Shown: piece after piece, positions 1 to 12,215 of the stretch
How positions within the stretch are numbered: position 1 is the stretch's first letter
How the letters are laid out: each line of letters begins with the position of its first letter
Assembly: GCF_019059575.1 (NCBI RefSeq)
Contig: NW_024881834.1
Span: 1 to 64,000 of the forward strand
Origin: Amphibalanus amphitrite
Lineage: Eukaryota; Arthropoda; Thecostraca; Balanomorpha; Balanidae
DNA length: 64,000 nt
Reading direction: 5' to 3'
Notes under the pieces: generated by a model
What the model was told of the DNA's origin: nothing
Seen by the model: only the letters and a program-made list of their open reading frames with translations
Databases searched by the model: none
Program-made: the position numbers and the translations under genes

Positions 1-3000
1 CGTTCGAGTCAGCTCGTGAGCGCGTGGAGAGCACGAGGCAGGTGAGGCAACTTCGGCAGGTACGGTTTGTGGCTGGGGCCGCTAAATTCCGGAACGGGGA
101 AAACGGACACCGCAGACGTTCGTTCGTGCAAGAATGCTTCGGAGAGGTGGTGGGGTTGAAACGGAAGACATACCAGCGGCTGACCGACGGACGAACGGAC
201 GGGCGGACCAAGACATGCAGCAAGCCCAGCAGATTGGCAGGCAGACAGACAGGACAGATTCACAGCCAGGCGGAACTGTCCGATGTCGGTGGACAGACAG
301 ACGGACAGGCGAGCAGACAGATCAACAGACAGCTTGGCAGTCCGGGTGGCATAATGATATCGAACGAATCCGTGCGATCACCGGCGGTCAACGATCGTGC
401 AAGACACAAATTTATTCAGTTGACGGGAGATACAATAGATAGGAAGCCTGGACCACATAAAGCGTCGACTTGCGACACCAGGAGATGGGGCGATACAGCT
501 TCAACGAGATATGGGTACACAGCGGTTGAAAAGTCGTAAAATTTGAAGCGGGCGGAGGTCACACACTGAACAGTAAGCAGGAACAGACGGGATATATGCG
601 AATATAGAAGTGGGACGCGAAGGATGCAGGAAAGCGGAGGGATAGGACGAGATGGGACTGTACCTGAAGAAGTGAAGAGAGGGTTATAAGGACCGTTGGG
701 ACATCAGGAACGGACGAAGGCCGGAGGTTCGCCGGTCGGCAGTGGGCGGACGGCTATCTTCTGCTGACCGGGCCCATATAATGACCCGTCCTTCGACCCC
801 ACCTGCCGCGGGTCGACTACGCCCAGTCCGCCCAATCACCTCCCAAACACCGCCTCAGCCTCAGATAGGGTCAATTTAGAGCCGTAATTATCCCAACCGG
901 TTGTAAGCTATCCACCGATGAAATGAAATAACGTAAGATAAAAGTGTAGCGTAGTGTGTGTGAAAGTAGACGGGCCGGGCAGTCCCGGAATAAAACATGA
1001 GCCCTCCATCGAGTCGCCCCGAACCGGTTGTCTGTAGCCATGAGTCCTGCGATCTGACCCTCACTCAGCTCAGGTCTGCTGACTAGAAAACACCGGTGGC
1101 TGGCCACATGATCTGTGATACCCTCAGCAGCACTCTGGCCTGGCGACCACTCAGCAGAATTGACAGTACCTGAGCGGCGACCCCGGCTTCCCTGCTCAGT
1201 CAGGGCTGATGGCCGCTTTCGGCGAGGTTTGGTAGCAGGGTTCCTTCTAAAGGTGCCGGTAAACCCCTAATTTACGTGCACTACCAGTGTGGTGTGATAA
1301 TTATGGAGCACTCCCGAGTGAGAATTATCAGACTCTTGCTGGTATCGTGCGTCATGATTATCCTGCAGCATAGAAAATATACGACTGTCTTATGCAAATT
1401 GAGTCCGTTAGTGCGTAACGTTATGACCGAGCTACATATCTGTAACTGTGAAGTAAATGCACATCCATAACGACCAAGCGTGAATCAAGACGTGTGAACG
1501 AAAAAGGCACCTTGAATTAAAATGTAATACGTGGATGGGTCCTAAATAAATATCAGCAAGGATATGCAACAATATTCAATTTCAGATCGAAATAGCATTA
1601 TAAATGCAACCCACACGATGTAACCATTGATTGATCAGCTGTCATATTAGTCAAATATATCCTGGCCACGACTATACGTGAACTATCGTGACCTTGGTGT
1701 CGTATGTCGCATGATACATCCCAAACAGTTCGGACTTCAGAGCCCTGACGACACAAACGCCCTCCTCAACGCTCAGCCAAACACATCATAATTCACATTG
1801 CAGCTCGTCGGCCCTTTGGTGTCCCGTCAAAGTCAAGGTCGTCTGACGATGATCAGAGACGCCAGGAGTTCCTCCGCTGGTAAAAACGGGCCGATACCCG
1901 CCTGATCCCATCACAGAGGACGGACTATGCTCGCCGCGCCGACCGCGCCAAGGTCGCGGCATCTCGAGGCGCTTCCGTTTTTTTTTTCTCGTGAGATCAT
2001 CCTGGGGCCTTCCGAACACCGATTCGGCACACCGTGGCGGGCGACGCATATTGGATGGAGACGAATAAAGTTCTTCGGTGATTGAATTTTGTACGAGTGA
2101 TTTAATTCGCGGGCATATTTAATGCGATGTGAATGATAAGCATGAAATGGTTCTTTGATATCTTGAACCATGGAAACCTCAAGGCCGTCTCAGCGGGATA
2201 GGCGATTTAATAAATCTAATGGTATATAACATAACTATGATGTATATAACTATACATCGTTAGCTTGAACTGGTTAAAGACAGGCAGTGGGTCGCAGTCT
2301 CATTCATGGTCAGGGTTATAAAAGCAAGCAAATATTTAATTGTGTGCTTGACGACTGACATTAAGTACAGATAATCCTGGATAAGTGTAAAGTAATTATT
2401 TTTCTTAGGTCCGTAAAAATGACACGGCTTATCTTTAACGCAGAATCACGAAGAATTACGCGGAATTTTAATATTGAATGACAGCAAACCTTTGAGTTAT
2501 GGATGGCCAGTAATGGGCGTGTCAGCAATAAGTAACGACCCATGTAAATACAAGCAAACGTAGGTACCAAATGCGCACTTGGAAATATGCAGTCCCAAAT
2601 CACCAAGCACATAGCCTAATGTATTACCCCACCAATAATCCTATAATGGGAAAATGACTTCGTCCGTTTAGTTGCCATTACCCGCGGCGGCAGACGCCAG
2701 ACCGCTAACTCGACTTATAAGGAGCCTACCGACCGAATGCGGCTATGATAAATCACCGACAACATACGAGCGAGTAACCATACTTGGCTAAACGATTCTC
2801 ACAACCTCTCCTCGGCATTCCCCGCGAAGATGATGCCTCGAAGAGATGTTGGTGTTTAACAGGGATGGAATGTAGCCGAAAAGTATGCCATTGGCCTCGT
2901 GACTGTCTTCAGAGGTGGGCTTCTCGCCGAAAGGACAGGCGATTGGCGATGACAGCACAATCTGTGAGAAAGATTGCCGAGATGCTGACTCGTCAGGACT

Positions 3001-5013
3001 GAACTTGCAATCCAGTGCGCGCCCTTGGCAACATCTCGTGGCACATAAAGTGACCTCTCAGCAGTTGAGGGTGTGTTCTGAAGTGTGCCATATGCGCTTT
3101 GAATTCTGAGCATTATTGTGTTGAAATGGAGGTGAAGCAGCCCACGTGAACGCGAACAACACTCGCAGCTGAAAATGAGACCGTCTGAATGAGAAGCTCG
3201 AGCCGGGAGCTCGCTGACAGAGTGGTGGGCTGGGCAGAGAACGGACGTCCCACGCGGTCTCGTCACCCAATGTCGAGGGGTGCTTCACCACGGGGTGTCC
3301 CCGCCCACAGGTCTCAGCTGGAGCGACCCGCCCCGCCCCCCGACCCTGTCCGGGACACGGAAAGGTCACACCACAAACACGAAACGACACACCATCGCAC
3401 GGAGTAATGTATTATAACTGAACACAGCACATACCTAAGGAGAGCAGACCTCAGCGCCACAAACACAGTTTAGCACAACCCAACAACTCGACCAAAGGAA
3501 ACTACCGCGCGGCGCGCACATCAAACCCTCCCACCGCCAGCCCTCAGTTCCTCTCTTTACTAATCCAGAGCCAAGCCAAATCCTCCACAAGCAGCGCCTT
3601 GTGAAGCAGGGCACGTTCGCTGTGATACATCTGAGATCTCGCCAGGCGCCTCCCTCTCAGCCACCATAATTGATCACCTACACAATCCGCAGGCGCTGCG
3701 TCGCGACGCGGCACCCTGATGGGCCTTGGACACGCGCGCGGCGGAGTCTCCGGGCGCGGCCAGGGTCACGGCCACTGCCGGGCCGACCCAGGGGTCTGGT
3801 AGGAGTCGCCCCGCCTGTGGTTGGGGACGTAGATGACGTACAGGAGGTGACACAGAGGGTGATGTGCTCCGCATTGTCCCGGGGTGGTCATTGGTCACAC
3901 AGCGCAGGGATAAGTGCGGCGGCTGTGGTGCTCGGCGGAAGATGGATGTAGGGGTGGCGAAAAACCGTAGCGGACATAAAATAGCAGTGTGGACTCTCGT
4001 GCTTAATATTTTTAATTAAAGTGCCATATGGCATATTCAGTTTTTATTTGCATTGTGCTTGCTTTGAACTATTTTCTATCATTCAAGCAATACATAAAAA
4101 AAAACATCATGCTGATCATCAAAAACTATCTAAAGGGAAAATCTATCGGAATGCCAAATATAAAAGAACCCGTTCGGCATTGCATACGTTGGCCTATAAC
4201 GGAACCTTTTTGACTCCTTTGTTTGCTTGCTGAACAATCTGACGAGGACCAATATGCAACTACAGATCGGCATGCATCTCTACGACAAAGGCCACAATAG
4301 CAGTGACCCGAACCACGAAGTCGAAATAAGAAAATAAACCCCACCATCAATTCAAAGTAGGTACGCCGCTGCGCAGTGGCACAGATGCGTCCATTGACAC
4401 ACATCTGGGCTCGGTTGAACCAGGCAGGCCCAGGCAGGGCACTGGTGTTTATTTGAAAAGGTTCGCTAAGTAATGAGCGCTGTCAACTGATGATGGCAAG
4501 AAGAACCGCGTGGAACCACCAGTTGAACTGGAGAGGCTGGGTTAGAGACGATCGCATCCCATTGCTGGTCCTTCCGTAACTCGAGACTGGGGCCGGGCGG
4601 ACAGACTAAGATAAACGTAGGGATGCGATTTGTTACCGTCTAAACGGTCATTGGGAAACGCCCGATAGTAGAATTCGTACGTGTTTTTATCGGCAGAGCG
4701 CCATGCATATAGCCGCGAGGTGCGACTTATGCATAAGGTCAGTTTATGTCATGACAAACACTTGCGATGATAAGTGCAAACAATTACAATACCTCACCGA
4801 CAATCGCCACGCAGGCTGCAATGCCTGGTGGTGTTAGTGGGTGCCGTCAAAACGTATTCCTTCTCGCGAATGTTCGATTTAGTTGTAAATGTTATGTCAA
4901 GAATTTAGCCTAGTTCACAAGGATTGTAATGAATGCCTTCTGTGACTGGCCTTGTCAAGCAGTGACAGCGCATGCTGAGAACTGATTTGTCTGACCGAGA
5001 TCTATTACGATAA
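1..5013. other. No recognised gene; CAGA-rich low complexity near the start
   Basis: I find no protein family, splice structure or RNA gene here. About 180-340 is biased toward CAGA and GACGGAC units, which keeps two frames open without looking like a real protein. The remaining short open frames lack codon bias or recognisable motifs. The stretch may be intergenic DNA, old repeats or non-coding exons of a gene to the left; the sequence does not decide. Confidence 0.5.
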
Positions 5014-5957
5014 CAGTTGGGCAAACTAGACTTTTGGAATCAAAATATGGAGGCATCAATAATTTGATTCTGGTGGGAGGAGACATGACCAAATATGGGC
5101 ATGGAATCAATTTTTTGATTCATTTTGGTACACTTTTGACTTCAAATGTATCGTTACGGTTGAAAAAAGGCCCATGACGGTGAGCTTTTTCTTTAAAAAG
5201 GTAGAAAAATGTGGTAGGTTTGCAAAAAGTGTTACCTCAAAACTAAGAAATTGTCCCTTTGGCCTTGTGAATGGGAAAAAGACAGAGGCACTGTCCATCA
5301 CGTAAAAGCTGTTTTGAGGAAATCACACTGTATGTTATTTTTGTATCATGAATCACATACTAAACAATCAGTATTTGTGTAAAATGGCAAAATGAAATTT
5401 TCAAATCCCTAATTATCATTGTTTTAGTGCTTTTATATTTATTATATGGTTTTTACCTGCTGCTTCAGTTTTTGTATTCTTGACATTTGAACATTGTGAA
5501 TTGTTATCAAATGTAGTAAAGGTAAAGTACTACAATGCCATAGGTATCTGTTGTGGTGCTGAGGATACCACTAAATGAGAATAATAGCAAGATAAATGCT
5601 GTATTCTTGCAAGTCATTGTTGCCTATCTGTTAACATTACCTGTGAATCAAAATAATGATTAGCCAGCTGATGGGGAATCAATATTATGATTATCTGTTT
5701 AAAGTGAATCAATTCCTTGATTGCCCTTCACTACCTGTAGAATTCAAATTGTTATGATGGGAGCAATATTACTTTGCTTAGGAGATACTTCCAGCATTTC
5801 TGTTCAAGATCAGGCATGCTCCTTCTTGAAACACTCTCTTATTTTTATGTGTTTGGTAAGTTAGAAATGGTCTGCATTTATGCCCAAATATGGTCAAAAG
5901 GAATCAATCTTTTGATGCCTCCATATTTTGATTCCAAAGGTCTAGTTTGCCCAACTG
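5014..5957. mobile_element. Element P: TIR element with GAATCAA palindromes
   Basis: The ends form an inverted repeat of about 55 bp with few mismatches, beginning CAGTTGGGCAAACTAGAC. The same 4 bp, ATAA, flank both ends (5010-5013 and 5958-5961), so a 4-bp target duplication is possible. No transposase frame is present, so it is non-autonomous. The interior repeats a GAATCAA...TTGATT palindrome about six times. I could not assign a superfamily: the CAG start resembles hAT, but no 8-bp duplication is seen. Confidence 0.75.
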
Positions 5958-6413
5958 ATAACGCGCGACGGAAGCCGTCGATCTATTCCATCCCTGATAC
6001 GGCTCCGTTCCCATCCGAGATTCCTTCAACTGAATCTTACTTATACCGCGATACATCATCCTCGATATAATGAAATCAAGCTATACGAAGATAAGCCGTA
6101 TAGAAGGTACCAATTAACCTGGATCCAAACGCTACCGGGATATCAATATAGCATTGAACACTGGCAAAGACCGACAAAAGGATTCGATTTGAATACCGCA
6201 AAACGGTGCATAGCGGAAGAGCCGCCGATGAAATAAATGATATGCTTGCGTGTTGTTTATGCCTGGTGAAGCTGCATGCCGATTTAGCCACAAATAACGG
6301 ACACGGCACACCTGCGGTAGTCGGCAACTGTTGTTCACCGTTGATGTTCCCCGTTAAAAAAGAGCAATGCCATAGGAAAAGGTTTTATCCAAGGTTCAGT
6401 CTGTGGATTTTAA

Positions 6414-7419
6414 CCCGCGCACCGACGGGGGGGGGGCGGATATCCGCCCCCCCCCCCTGAGGTTTTTCGCGGATAGCGGGAAAACCGCGGCGCGTAGCGC
6501 CGCGAAATTTGGTATGACTATTCTCTCATCAATTTTACACATGGTGTGCAAGTTTGAACCTCCTAACTTTTAAGGTCAGGTCACCAGGTCACTTTGAATG
6601 ACCCAACCTCAAGTCACTTTTTTGCAACTTTGTCACCGTGCCAGAGCTACAGTAGATGTCGGAGGCCTTTGAAAGTCGCAGGATGTTATTAGGTCATTAG
6701 TAGCTACAATTTGTATATCTCGGAATTTTGATGTCGGTGACCTAAGGTCAGGTCAATTTCGCGACCTCCCCATTATAAGTCAATGGGGGAAAAATCAACT
6801 CCCTGTTTTTACCACTAAAACGGGTCGGAATGGCCCCATATACCATACATGACTTCACATACGATCAATCTTCACTACCTTGAGGTCTGTTTTGCCGTTG
6901 GGCAGCTGTAAGGTCATGTGACGTCATCAAAGGTCACCAAAGGTTTTTTGCCAATAACTCCTTACAGGAACAAGATACAGCCGCGCGGATGGTCTCATTG
7001 TGTTCAGCTCGTCAAGACGCATCGAATGATATACATGATGACCTCGAGGTCACGTGACCTGAGGTCAACCTTTGACCTTGACCTTTCGAGGTCAACATAT
7101 ATATCATTCGATGCGGATTGACGAGAGGATCACGATGATGCCCTTAGTTTGTTCCTATCTTGACTACTTCGAAAGTTATTCGAGAAAAATCCTCTCCATA
7201 TCTAGCGCCGCCATTTTGACTTTTTCGACCCCTGTGACGTCATCTTTGACCTGACCTGAAAATGACCTTAGTAAAAATTGTAGACCTTGTCCGTGCGTAT
7301 CCGATGCCGTTTACCGCTTGTCGCTATCTTGCTTCGTTCTCGAGATCTCAGGGGGGGGGGCGGTCATCCGCCCCCCCCCGTCGGTACTAAGTTGGCGCAG
7401 ACCCCCGTCGGTGCGCGGG
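6414..7419. mobile_element. Element A: TTAA-flanked MITE with G/C-run hairpin ends
   Basis: TTAA flanks both sides (6410-6413, 7420-7423). The ends are inverted repeats beginning CCCGCGCACCGACGG. Just inside the left end is a G10-CGGATATCCG-C11 palindrome, and inside the right end G10-CGGTCATCCG-C9. The right end is longer because the terminal repeat core occurs twice. The interior is rich in TGACCT/AGGTCA and has CRE-like TGACGTCA. No coding frame is seen. A TTAA duplication plus CCC ends is typical of piggyBac-type elements, so this is probably a non-autonomous relative (inference). Confidence 0.8.
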
Positions 7420-7423
7420 TTAA

Positions 7424-8337
7424 AAGATACGCCAGTGTGTGAGTACGGCGTACGGGAGCATATTGATAAATTCGAAATGATGTAGTAATCACCGGATAAC
7501 AATGATCTTGATTGCAATGCAATGGGCGTAATTGACGATCAGCGGTTGGCGCTGTCACATCTGTGCTCATAAAAACATTTGTGCTCATTCTACGACATGC
7601 TCACATATGAACTTCCGATGAAATTAAAACCGCAAGGCTTGTGACTTGTGAGTTATCCGACTCGAACTTTTCACACCGTCTTAGCTGCACACACTGCGCG
7701 TACGAAGTAGGTACCTACGATCAACAATAAAACATTTTAGAAGGGCAGCGAAAATTGAAGCATGATCGTGGTTATAATGGCAGAAGGAACACACCAAAAC
7801 AGTAAAAAGGTAACCAGTCATGAGCCCTGTCTGCAGTTTATAAGACAGAAGTCACACTGACGAATTCCTTCACAAAGCGTCACGAGTACGACGATATCTA
7901 TAAAGCAGTCCGGCTGCAGAGCTACTCACCGATTGGCTGACGGTGACCCTCCCCCGTCCGTCTGTCTGCAGCGTCTCTCTCCAGCTCACACTGTGACCGT
8001 GTGTCTGGCAGAGACGTGGACAGCACGTTCAGGACTCTATCACCACCTCACCTCACCACGCCCACACCCCGCGGAGGCCGCCTCACGACTGACCGCTGCA
8101 CGCAGCTCCGCAACCGAGCGAGTCGCCGGGCGAGGCGGCGGCAGCCCCCCCCCCCCCCACCGACCTGCCCAGCCCGCGCGGCGGCGGCGGTAGGGGGGGG
8201 GGCACCCCCCTCGACCGGTCGCACGCAGTCGGGCCCAGCCAAGGTCAGCCAGCAGTGTACGCAAAGAACGGTGAGCTGTTGTTGCAGACGGCCGGCATGT
8301 AGGCGAAATGCTTCATTCGTATACGATGATCCAGCCT
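7424..8337. other. Spacer between elements A and B, no gene recognised
   Basis: GC-rich in its second half, with proline- and arginine-rich open frames on both strands at about 7930-8300 that look like composition effects. No motif, splice pattern or repeat was recognised. Confidence 0.4.
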
Positions 8338-8341
8338 TTAA

Positions 8342-9550
8342 CCCGCGCCCTGGTGGGGGGGGGGGGGGCTATTTTTTGCCCCCCCCCTCCAGACTTTTCG
8401 ATATATCTCCAGAACCGCTGCGCCGATCGTCACCAAACTTTCAGTACCCTCCCGGACATCAATTTTACACATTGTGACCAAACATTTTTCCAAAGGCTAT
8501 GATAGGTTGGCCGGAAATGACGTCAGAGTGACGTCATGTTCTGCCGTTTTCGACCCAAAAAAGGGTTTCGCGGGAAGAGCTGTCAGGCCTATAGCTTTGC
8601 AAATACAGAAAAATGATAAGGACATAAAAGCTGTAGATTGGACAGGGCTACAAAACTGCTATCTCGGATTTTTGAAGTTTTTGGATTTTGACCCCCAAAA
8701 ATCAAAAAATAGATTTTTTGGATATACTAATCGAAAAATCCAAAAAGTTTTTTGAATTTCGCAAAAACCGGAATATATGTGATATTCCTTACCGCCTTCC
8801 ATCCACATACCAAATTTGAGATTGATACCTCCTTTTTTGGCGAAGTTATAGCGAAAAAACTGTTCAAAATTGATGACGTCAAATTTTCAAACTCAATTTT
8901 TAGCAATTCTAGACCCCATAGCGCAAAACAAAGACCACCATTAGACTCCCCGTGACGAGCTGCATCGAATCAATACCCAATTTATGCAAACATATCAACT
9001 TTAAAATTTGACCTTTTTTGGCCTGACCTTGACCTGACCTTGACCTAAACTTCACCAGAAAGTGACCTAAGCCGTACCTGATAGTCTTATAACCAACACC
9101 ATTGAGTTGGAAATGAAAAATTGGCCATAAAACATGTATCACACAACCTTAGTAAAGTTGGGCTCATGTGACCTGACCTGTGACCCTTGGTGACCTGACC
9201 TGTGACCTGACCTGGTATTGCTAGTGACCTCTAATAGCAACATATCTACTAGGCAACTGACGCCCTACCGCTGATTCTCGACAAAATGCGTTTTCCTCGG
9301 TGTTATAGCGCATTCCCTAGAAGACCCGTGAACGGTGAAACATTTCATCTTTGACCTGACCTGTGACGTCATCGGTGACCCCGAGGTCAATGAAATTTGG
9401 TTTCCTTCGACAAATTTGACAGGCCTTTCGAACGCCGTTTGAATTTTGCGGATCCGTCCAGTAGTTTCGGAGATACGAGGGGGGGGGGCAAAAAATAGCC
9501 CCCCCCCCCCCACCAGGTCGCGTTATAAACAGACCCCACCAGGGCGCGGG
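8342..9550. mobile_element. Element B: TTAA-flanked MITE, TGACCT-rich
   Basis: TTAA flanks both ends (8338-8341, 9551-9554), and the ends begin CCCGCGCCCTGGTGGGG on both sides. The left hairpin reads G14-CTATTTTTTG-C9 and the right G10-CAAAAAATAG-C13, so the loop is inverted between the ends. The right end carries the doubled terminal core. Between 9001 and 9400 I count about 16 exact TGACCT/AGGTCA hexamers. There is no transposase frame. It belongs with copies A, C, D and E. Confidence 0.85.
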
Positions 9551-9674
9551 TTAAAAATGTAGGTAATTGGGATCGTGTGTGAAAATCTTTGATGCGTACC
9601 TGAATAAAAAACGGCATTTTTAGGGGCCCGATTATTTTCTTCAAACTTATAGGCATCAGATGCTGATTATTTAA

Positions 9675-10274
9675 CCCGGCGGCCGCTGGGCCTCCGCGCC
9701 ACCCGCCGGCCGCTGGGGGGGGGGGGGGCATATAGTTGCCCCCCCTTTACTTCTGCGACGATATCGTCGCAACGCGAAGAGATAGAGAAGCGAAACTTTG
9801 CACACATCTTCCTGAATACCTAGCCGAGGTTGTGTCCAAATTTGGTCTCGATCCCATTTGAAATGACGTCACAGTGACGTCATAAGTGAAATTATAGATT
9901 TGCGACTCTTATATTCCTCACGATACATCAGATATATGGAACCGAATATAAAGGGTCGATTATTGGTCAGAAACTAGATGGAAGTGTAGTTAGATATTTC
10001 AGGATGACAGCAGGTGCTGTCTAGTTCATTTACAGTTGAGTTTCATGCTCAGCGTCATCAGAAACGGTCCATATCGGAAAACGACAAAACTTTATGACGT
10101 CACTGTGACGTCATCTTAGGTGCTACAACCACCAAACTTTCCTCAAACATTGCCTAGGTATTCATTTGAAGCTATGCCAAGTTTCACGTTCGTAGCTCAT
10201 CAGGTTTCGGAGATATTTCACAAAACGTAAAGGGGGGGGCAACTTTATGCCCCCCCCCCCCAGCGGCTCGTGGG
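9675..10274. mobile_element. Element C: TTAA-flanked MITE inserted in another repeat
   Basis: TTAA duplication at 9671-9674 and 10275-10278. The ends are CCCGGCGGCCGCTGGG on the left and its diverged inverted counterpart on the right. Hairpins are G14-CATATAGTTG-C7 on the left and G8-CAACTTTATG-C12 on the right. The flanks match a repeat present without the insertion at 22836-22862 (opposite strand), which reads straight across the site. At about 600 bp it is the shortest member and has fewer TGACCT units, but it carries two pairs of TGACGTCA sites. Confidence 0.85.
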
Positions 10275-10288
10275 TTAAGGACATATTT

Positions 10289-10362
10289 GTGTTATGAGGT
10301 TATCGGTGGAGCCAACAAGTGCATTTAGTTATTTGTTGGCTCCACCGATAACCTCATAACAC
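10289..10362. repeat. Perfect 30-bp inverted repeat (foldback)
   Basis: The arms 10289-10318 and 10333-10362 are exact reverse complements, separated by a 14-base loop. The arm starts GTGTTATGAGGTTATCGG. A related repeat at about 22778-22840 (opposite strand) carries the loop and one arm but not the second, so the foldback arose in this copy. Confidence 0.9.
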
Positions 10363-10468
10363 ATTAGGCATCAGAGTTCCTATAAGACGACAGATGAACC
10401 TTGTTGCATGGTTCAGCGCTCGCCGCTCACCTATTTGGAAGCACAGCTATTCACCTTGACCTTGCCGT

Positions 10469-10470
<2 letters not shown>

Positions 10471-10532
<62 letters not shown>

Positions 10533-10590
10533 TTCATCTATCTATTTATCTATCTATTTACTTATTTATTTATTTATTTATTTATTCATT
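10471..10590. repeat. (TTTA)n microsatellite
   Basis: A run of TTTA/TTTATC tetramers about 120 bp long. The open frames through it are repeats of FIYL and are not genes. Confidence 0.95.
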
Positions 10591-11978
10591 CATTTTTTCC
10601 TGCTGGATCTGGAAGGATATTCCGGTCAATATATCGCCGAAACTACCGATTTTTTTTTATACACACCGAGAGGAGGGTACCTACGATAAACGTTTCCTTA
10701 CCGTTTCACCCGTAATTGAGCTCGAGCTTTACGAAAAAGAGAAGAGGTTGTGTGCCGTTAGGCGTTACGATGCACAACCGGGGTCCTAAAGTCAGGTCAC
10801 AGACCGAAAAATCCAGGATCCAGTCGAATCTCGTCGAGCAATGGTCGCATATGAACGATTATGGCACTAAGTTCCCTGAGCGCCAGACATGTCAGCAGTC
10901 AGCTCAGCACCTGGGTTGGGTCGACCAACGCGGGCCTCTAACGGACCTGTTTGTAATAAGTCTCTGAGCTCTGAGGGCTATACATCTGACTCTCAATTGG
11001 TCTGACTGGCTCCTGAGGTCCTGAAAAGTCCAGGGAGCCTCATATCGGTCTCTGAGGGGCCAACGCCGGCACCTGATACACTTGTGAGGTCATGACTGCC
11101 AAGGCCAGCAGGACCAACTTCGGCTTTTGGGACCAAACCAAACCTGGTCAGAGAGGATCTCGCACCGACTCTGAGGAGGAGGAGGAGACTCTGAGGAGGG
11201 CTCAGGAGGTTATGGAACTTAAGTGGGCCCATGGTTCAACTTCAGACTACCCGGTTCCTGTTTATATCCCCGACAGGAGCTCCAGTCCTGATCCGACAAG
11301 GCACGCGCGCTGTGCCTGTACGAGTACCACGCCTTTTATCAATTACCGAAGTAGGCAAGGTTAGGGGTTCGCCGAACACGACCGGTGATAATTGAGAAAC
11401 GTACAAAAATGTTCCGACAAACAAAGTAAGAATTCAGGACATAAAATCGGACGTTGACGACTCCGACTCCCACCAGAATTGCCGACTTTGACACGCTCCG
11501 ATTCCGACTTCGTAAATTGTAGTTCGTAGCCCTGCCGAAATGATCGCAGTGAAGAAGTAAGCATACAAAACAGGGGGGCGACACGGCTATTCGCGCAATG
11601 TATTAATTTTAGGGCCGCGCGGGGCCTCGCGATGACGCGGCTGGAGGCAACTGCTCAGCGCGCTAGGATACTTCTGGCGGGGCGGGGCGCTGAACGGTGT
11701 GCAATGAATGGGTTATGGTCGGGCCGACAGAGATGAGGTATTGAATTTGAATTGACATGGAGTGGGGAAGGAGAACATTCCTAATCGAGCTTGGGTTGGG
11801 GAAAGCCGAAAATATCGCGATCGGCTCATAGCTCAGACAGGGCCGGGTGCCGTACCATGTGTTGTATACATATTTAGGCGGGCAGACAGAGATGAGTTAT
11901 TGGATTTAAATTCACCTTACCATCGGTTTCTGGTGGGGTTTGAAAATGGTTTTAGTCAAGCTCGGAGTGGGGCAACCC
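10591..11978. other. No recognised gene; diverged 180-bp direct repeat at the right
   Basis: The open frame at about 11092-11364 has an acidic run (EEEEE) caused by GAGGAG repeats and matches nothing I know. Between about 11725 and 11980 two diverged copies of a unit of roughly 180 bp follow each other. They share GACAGAGATGAG, TTGAATTTGAATT-like and CTCGGAGTGGGG-like blocks. Confidence 0.4.
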
Positions 11979-12215
11979 ACTGGCGGATCCAGGGGAAGGC
12001 ATTTGGGGCAAATGTCTTCCCCCACATTGGCAGCGCCCGAAATCGCTTTTCGAGAATCAAAGAAAACTTCACAACTTTTCTGAGGAAATGTTGGTTAATC
12101 ACACTGCACAGCAGTGCGCAAGGAATCGAAATCAGAGTTTTTTTTAATTAATTCCGAGAAACCTTTTTGGGGTAAGCCCCCGCAGTGTCCAAGACCGCTT
12201 CCTGGATCCGCCAGT
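11979..12215. mobile_element. Short hAT-like MITE with ACTGGCGGATCCAGG ends
   Basis: The ends are inverted copies of ACTGGCGGATCCAGG about 237 bp apart with no coding frame. Such GGCGGATCCAGG ends are common in short hAT-type elements. I could not find an 8-bp target duplication, so the superfamily is a guess. Confidence 0.6.

Noticed and set aside
24-539. 171-residue frame with TDGRTDGRT repeats
   Set aside because: Product of GACGGACGG and CAGACAGA simple sequence, not a protein family.
10401-10715. Open frames encoding FIYL repeats
   Set aside because: They run through a TTTA microsatellite and have no other content.
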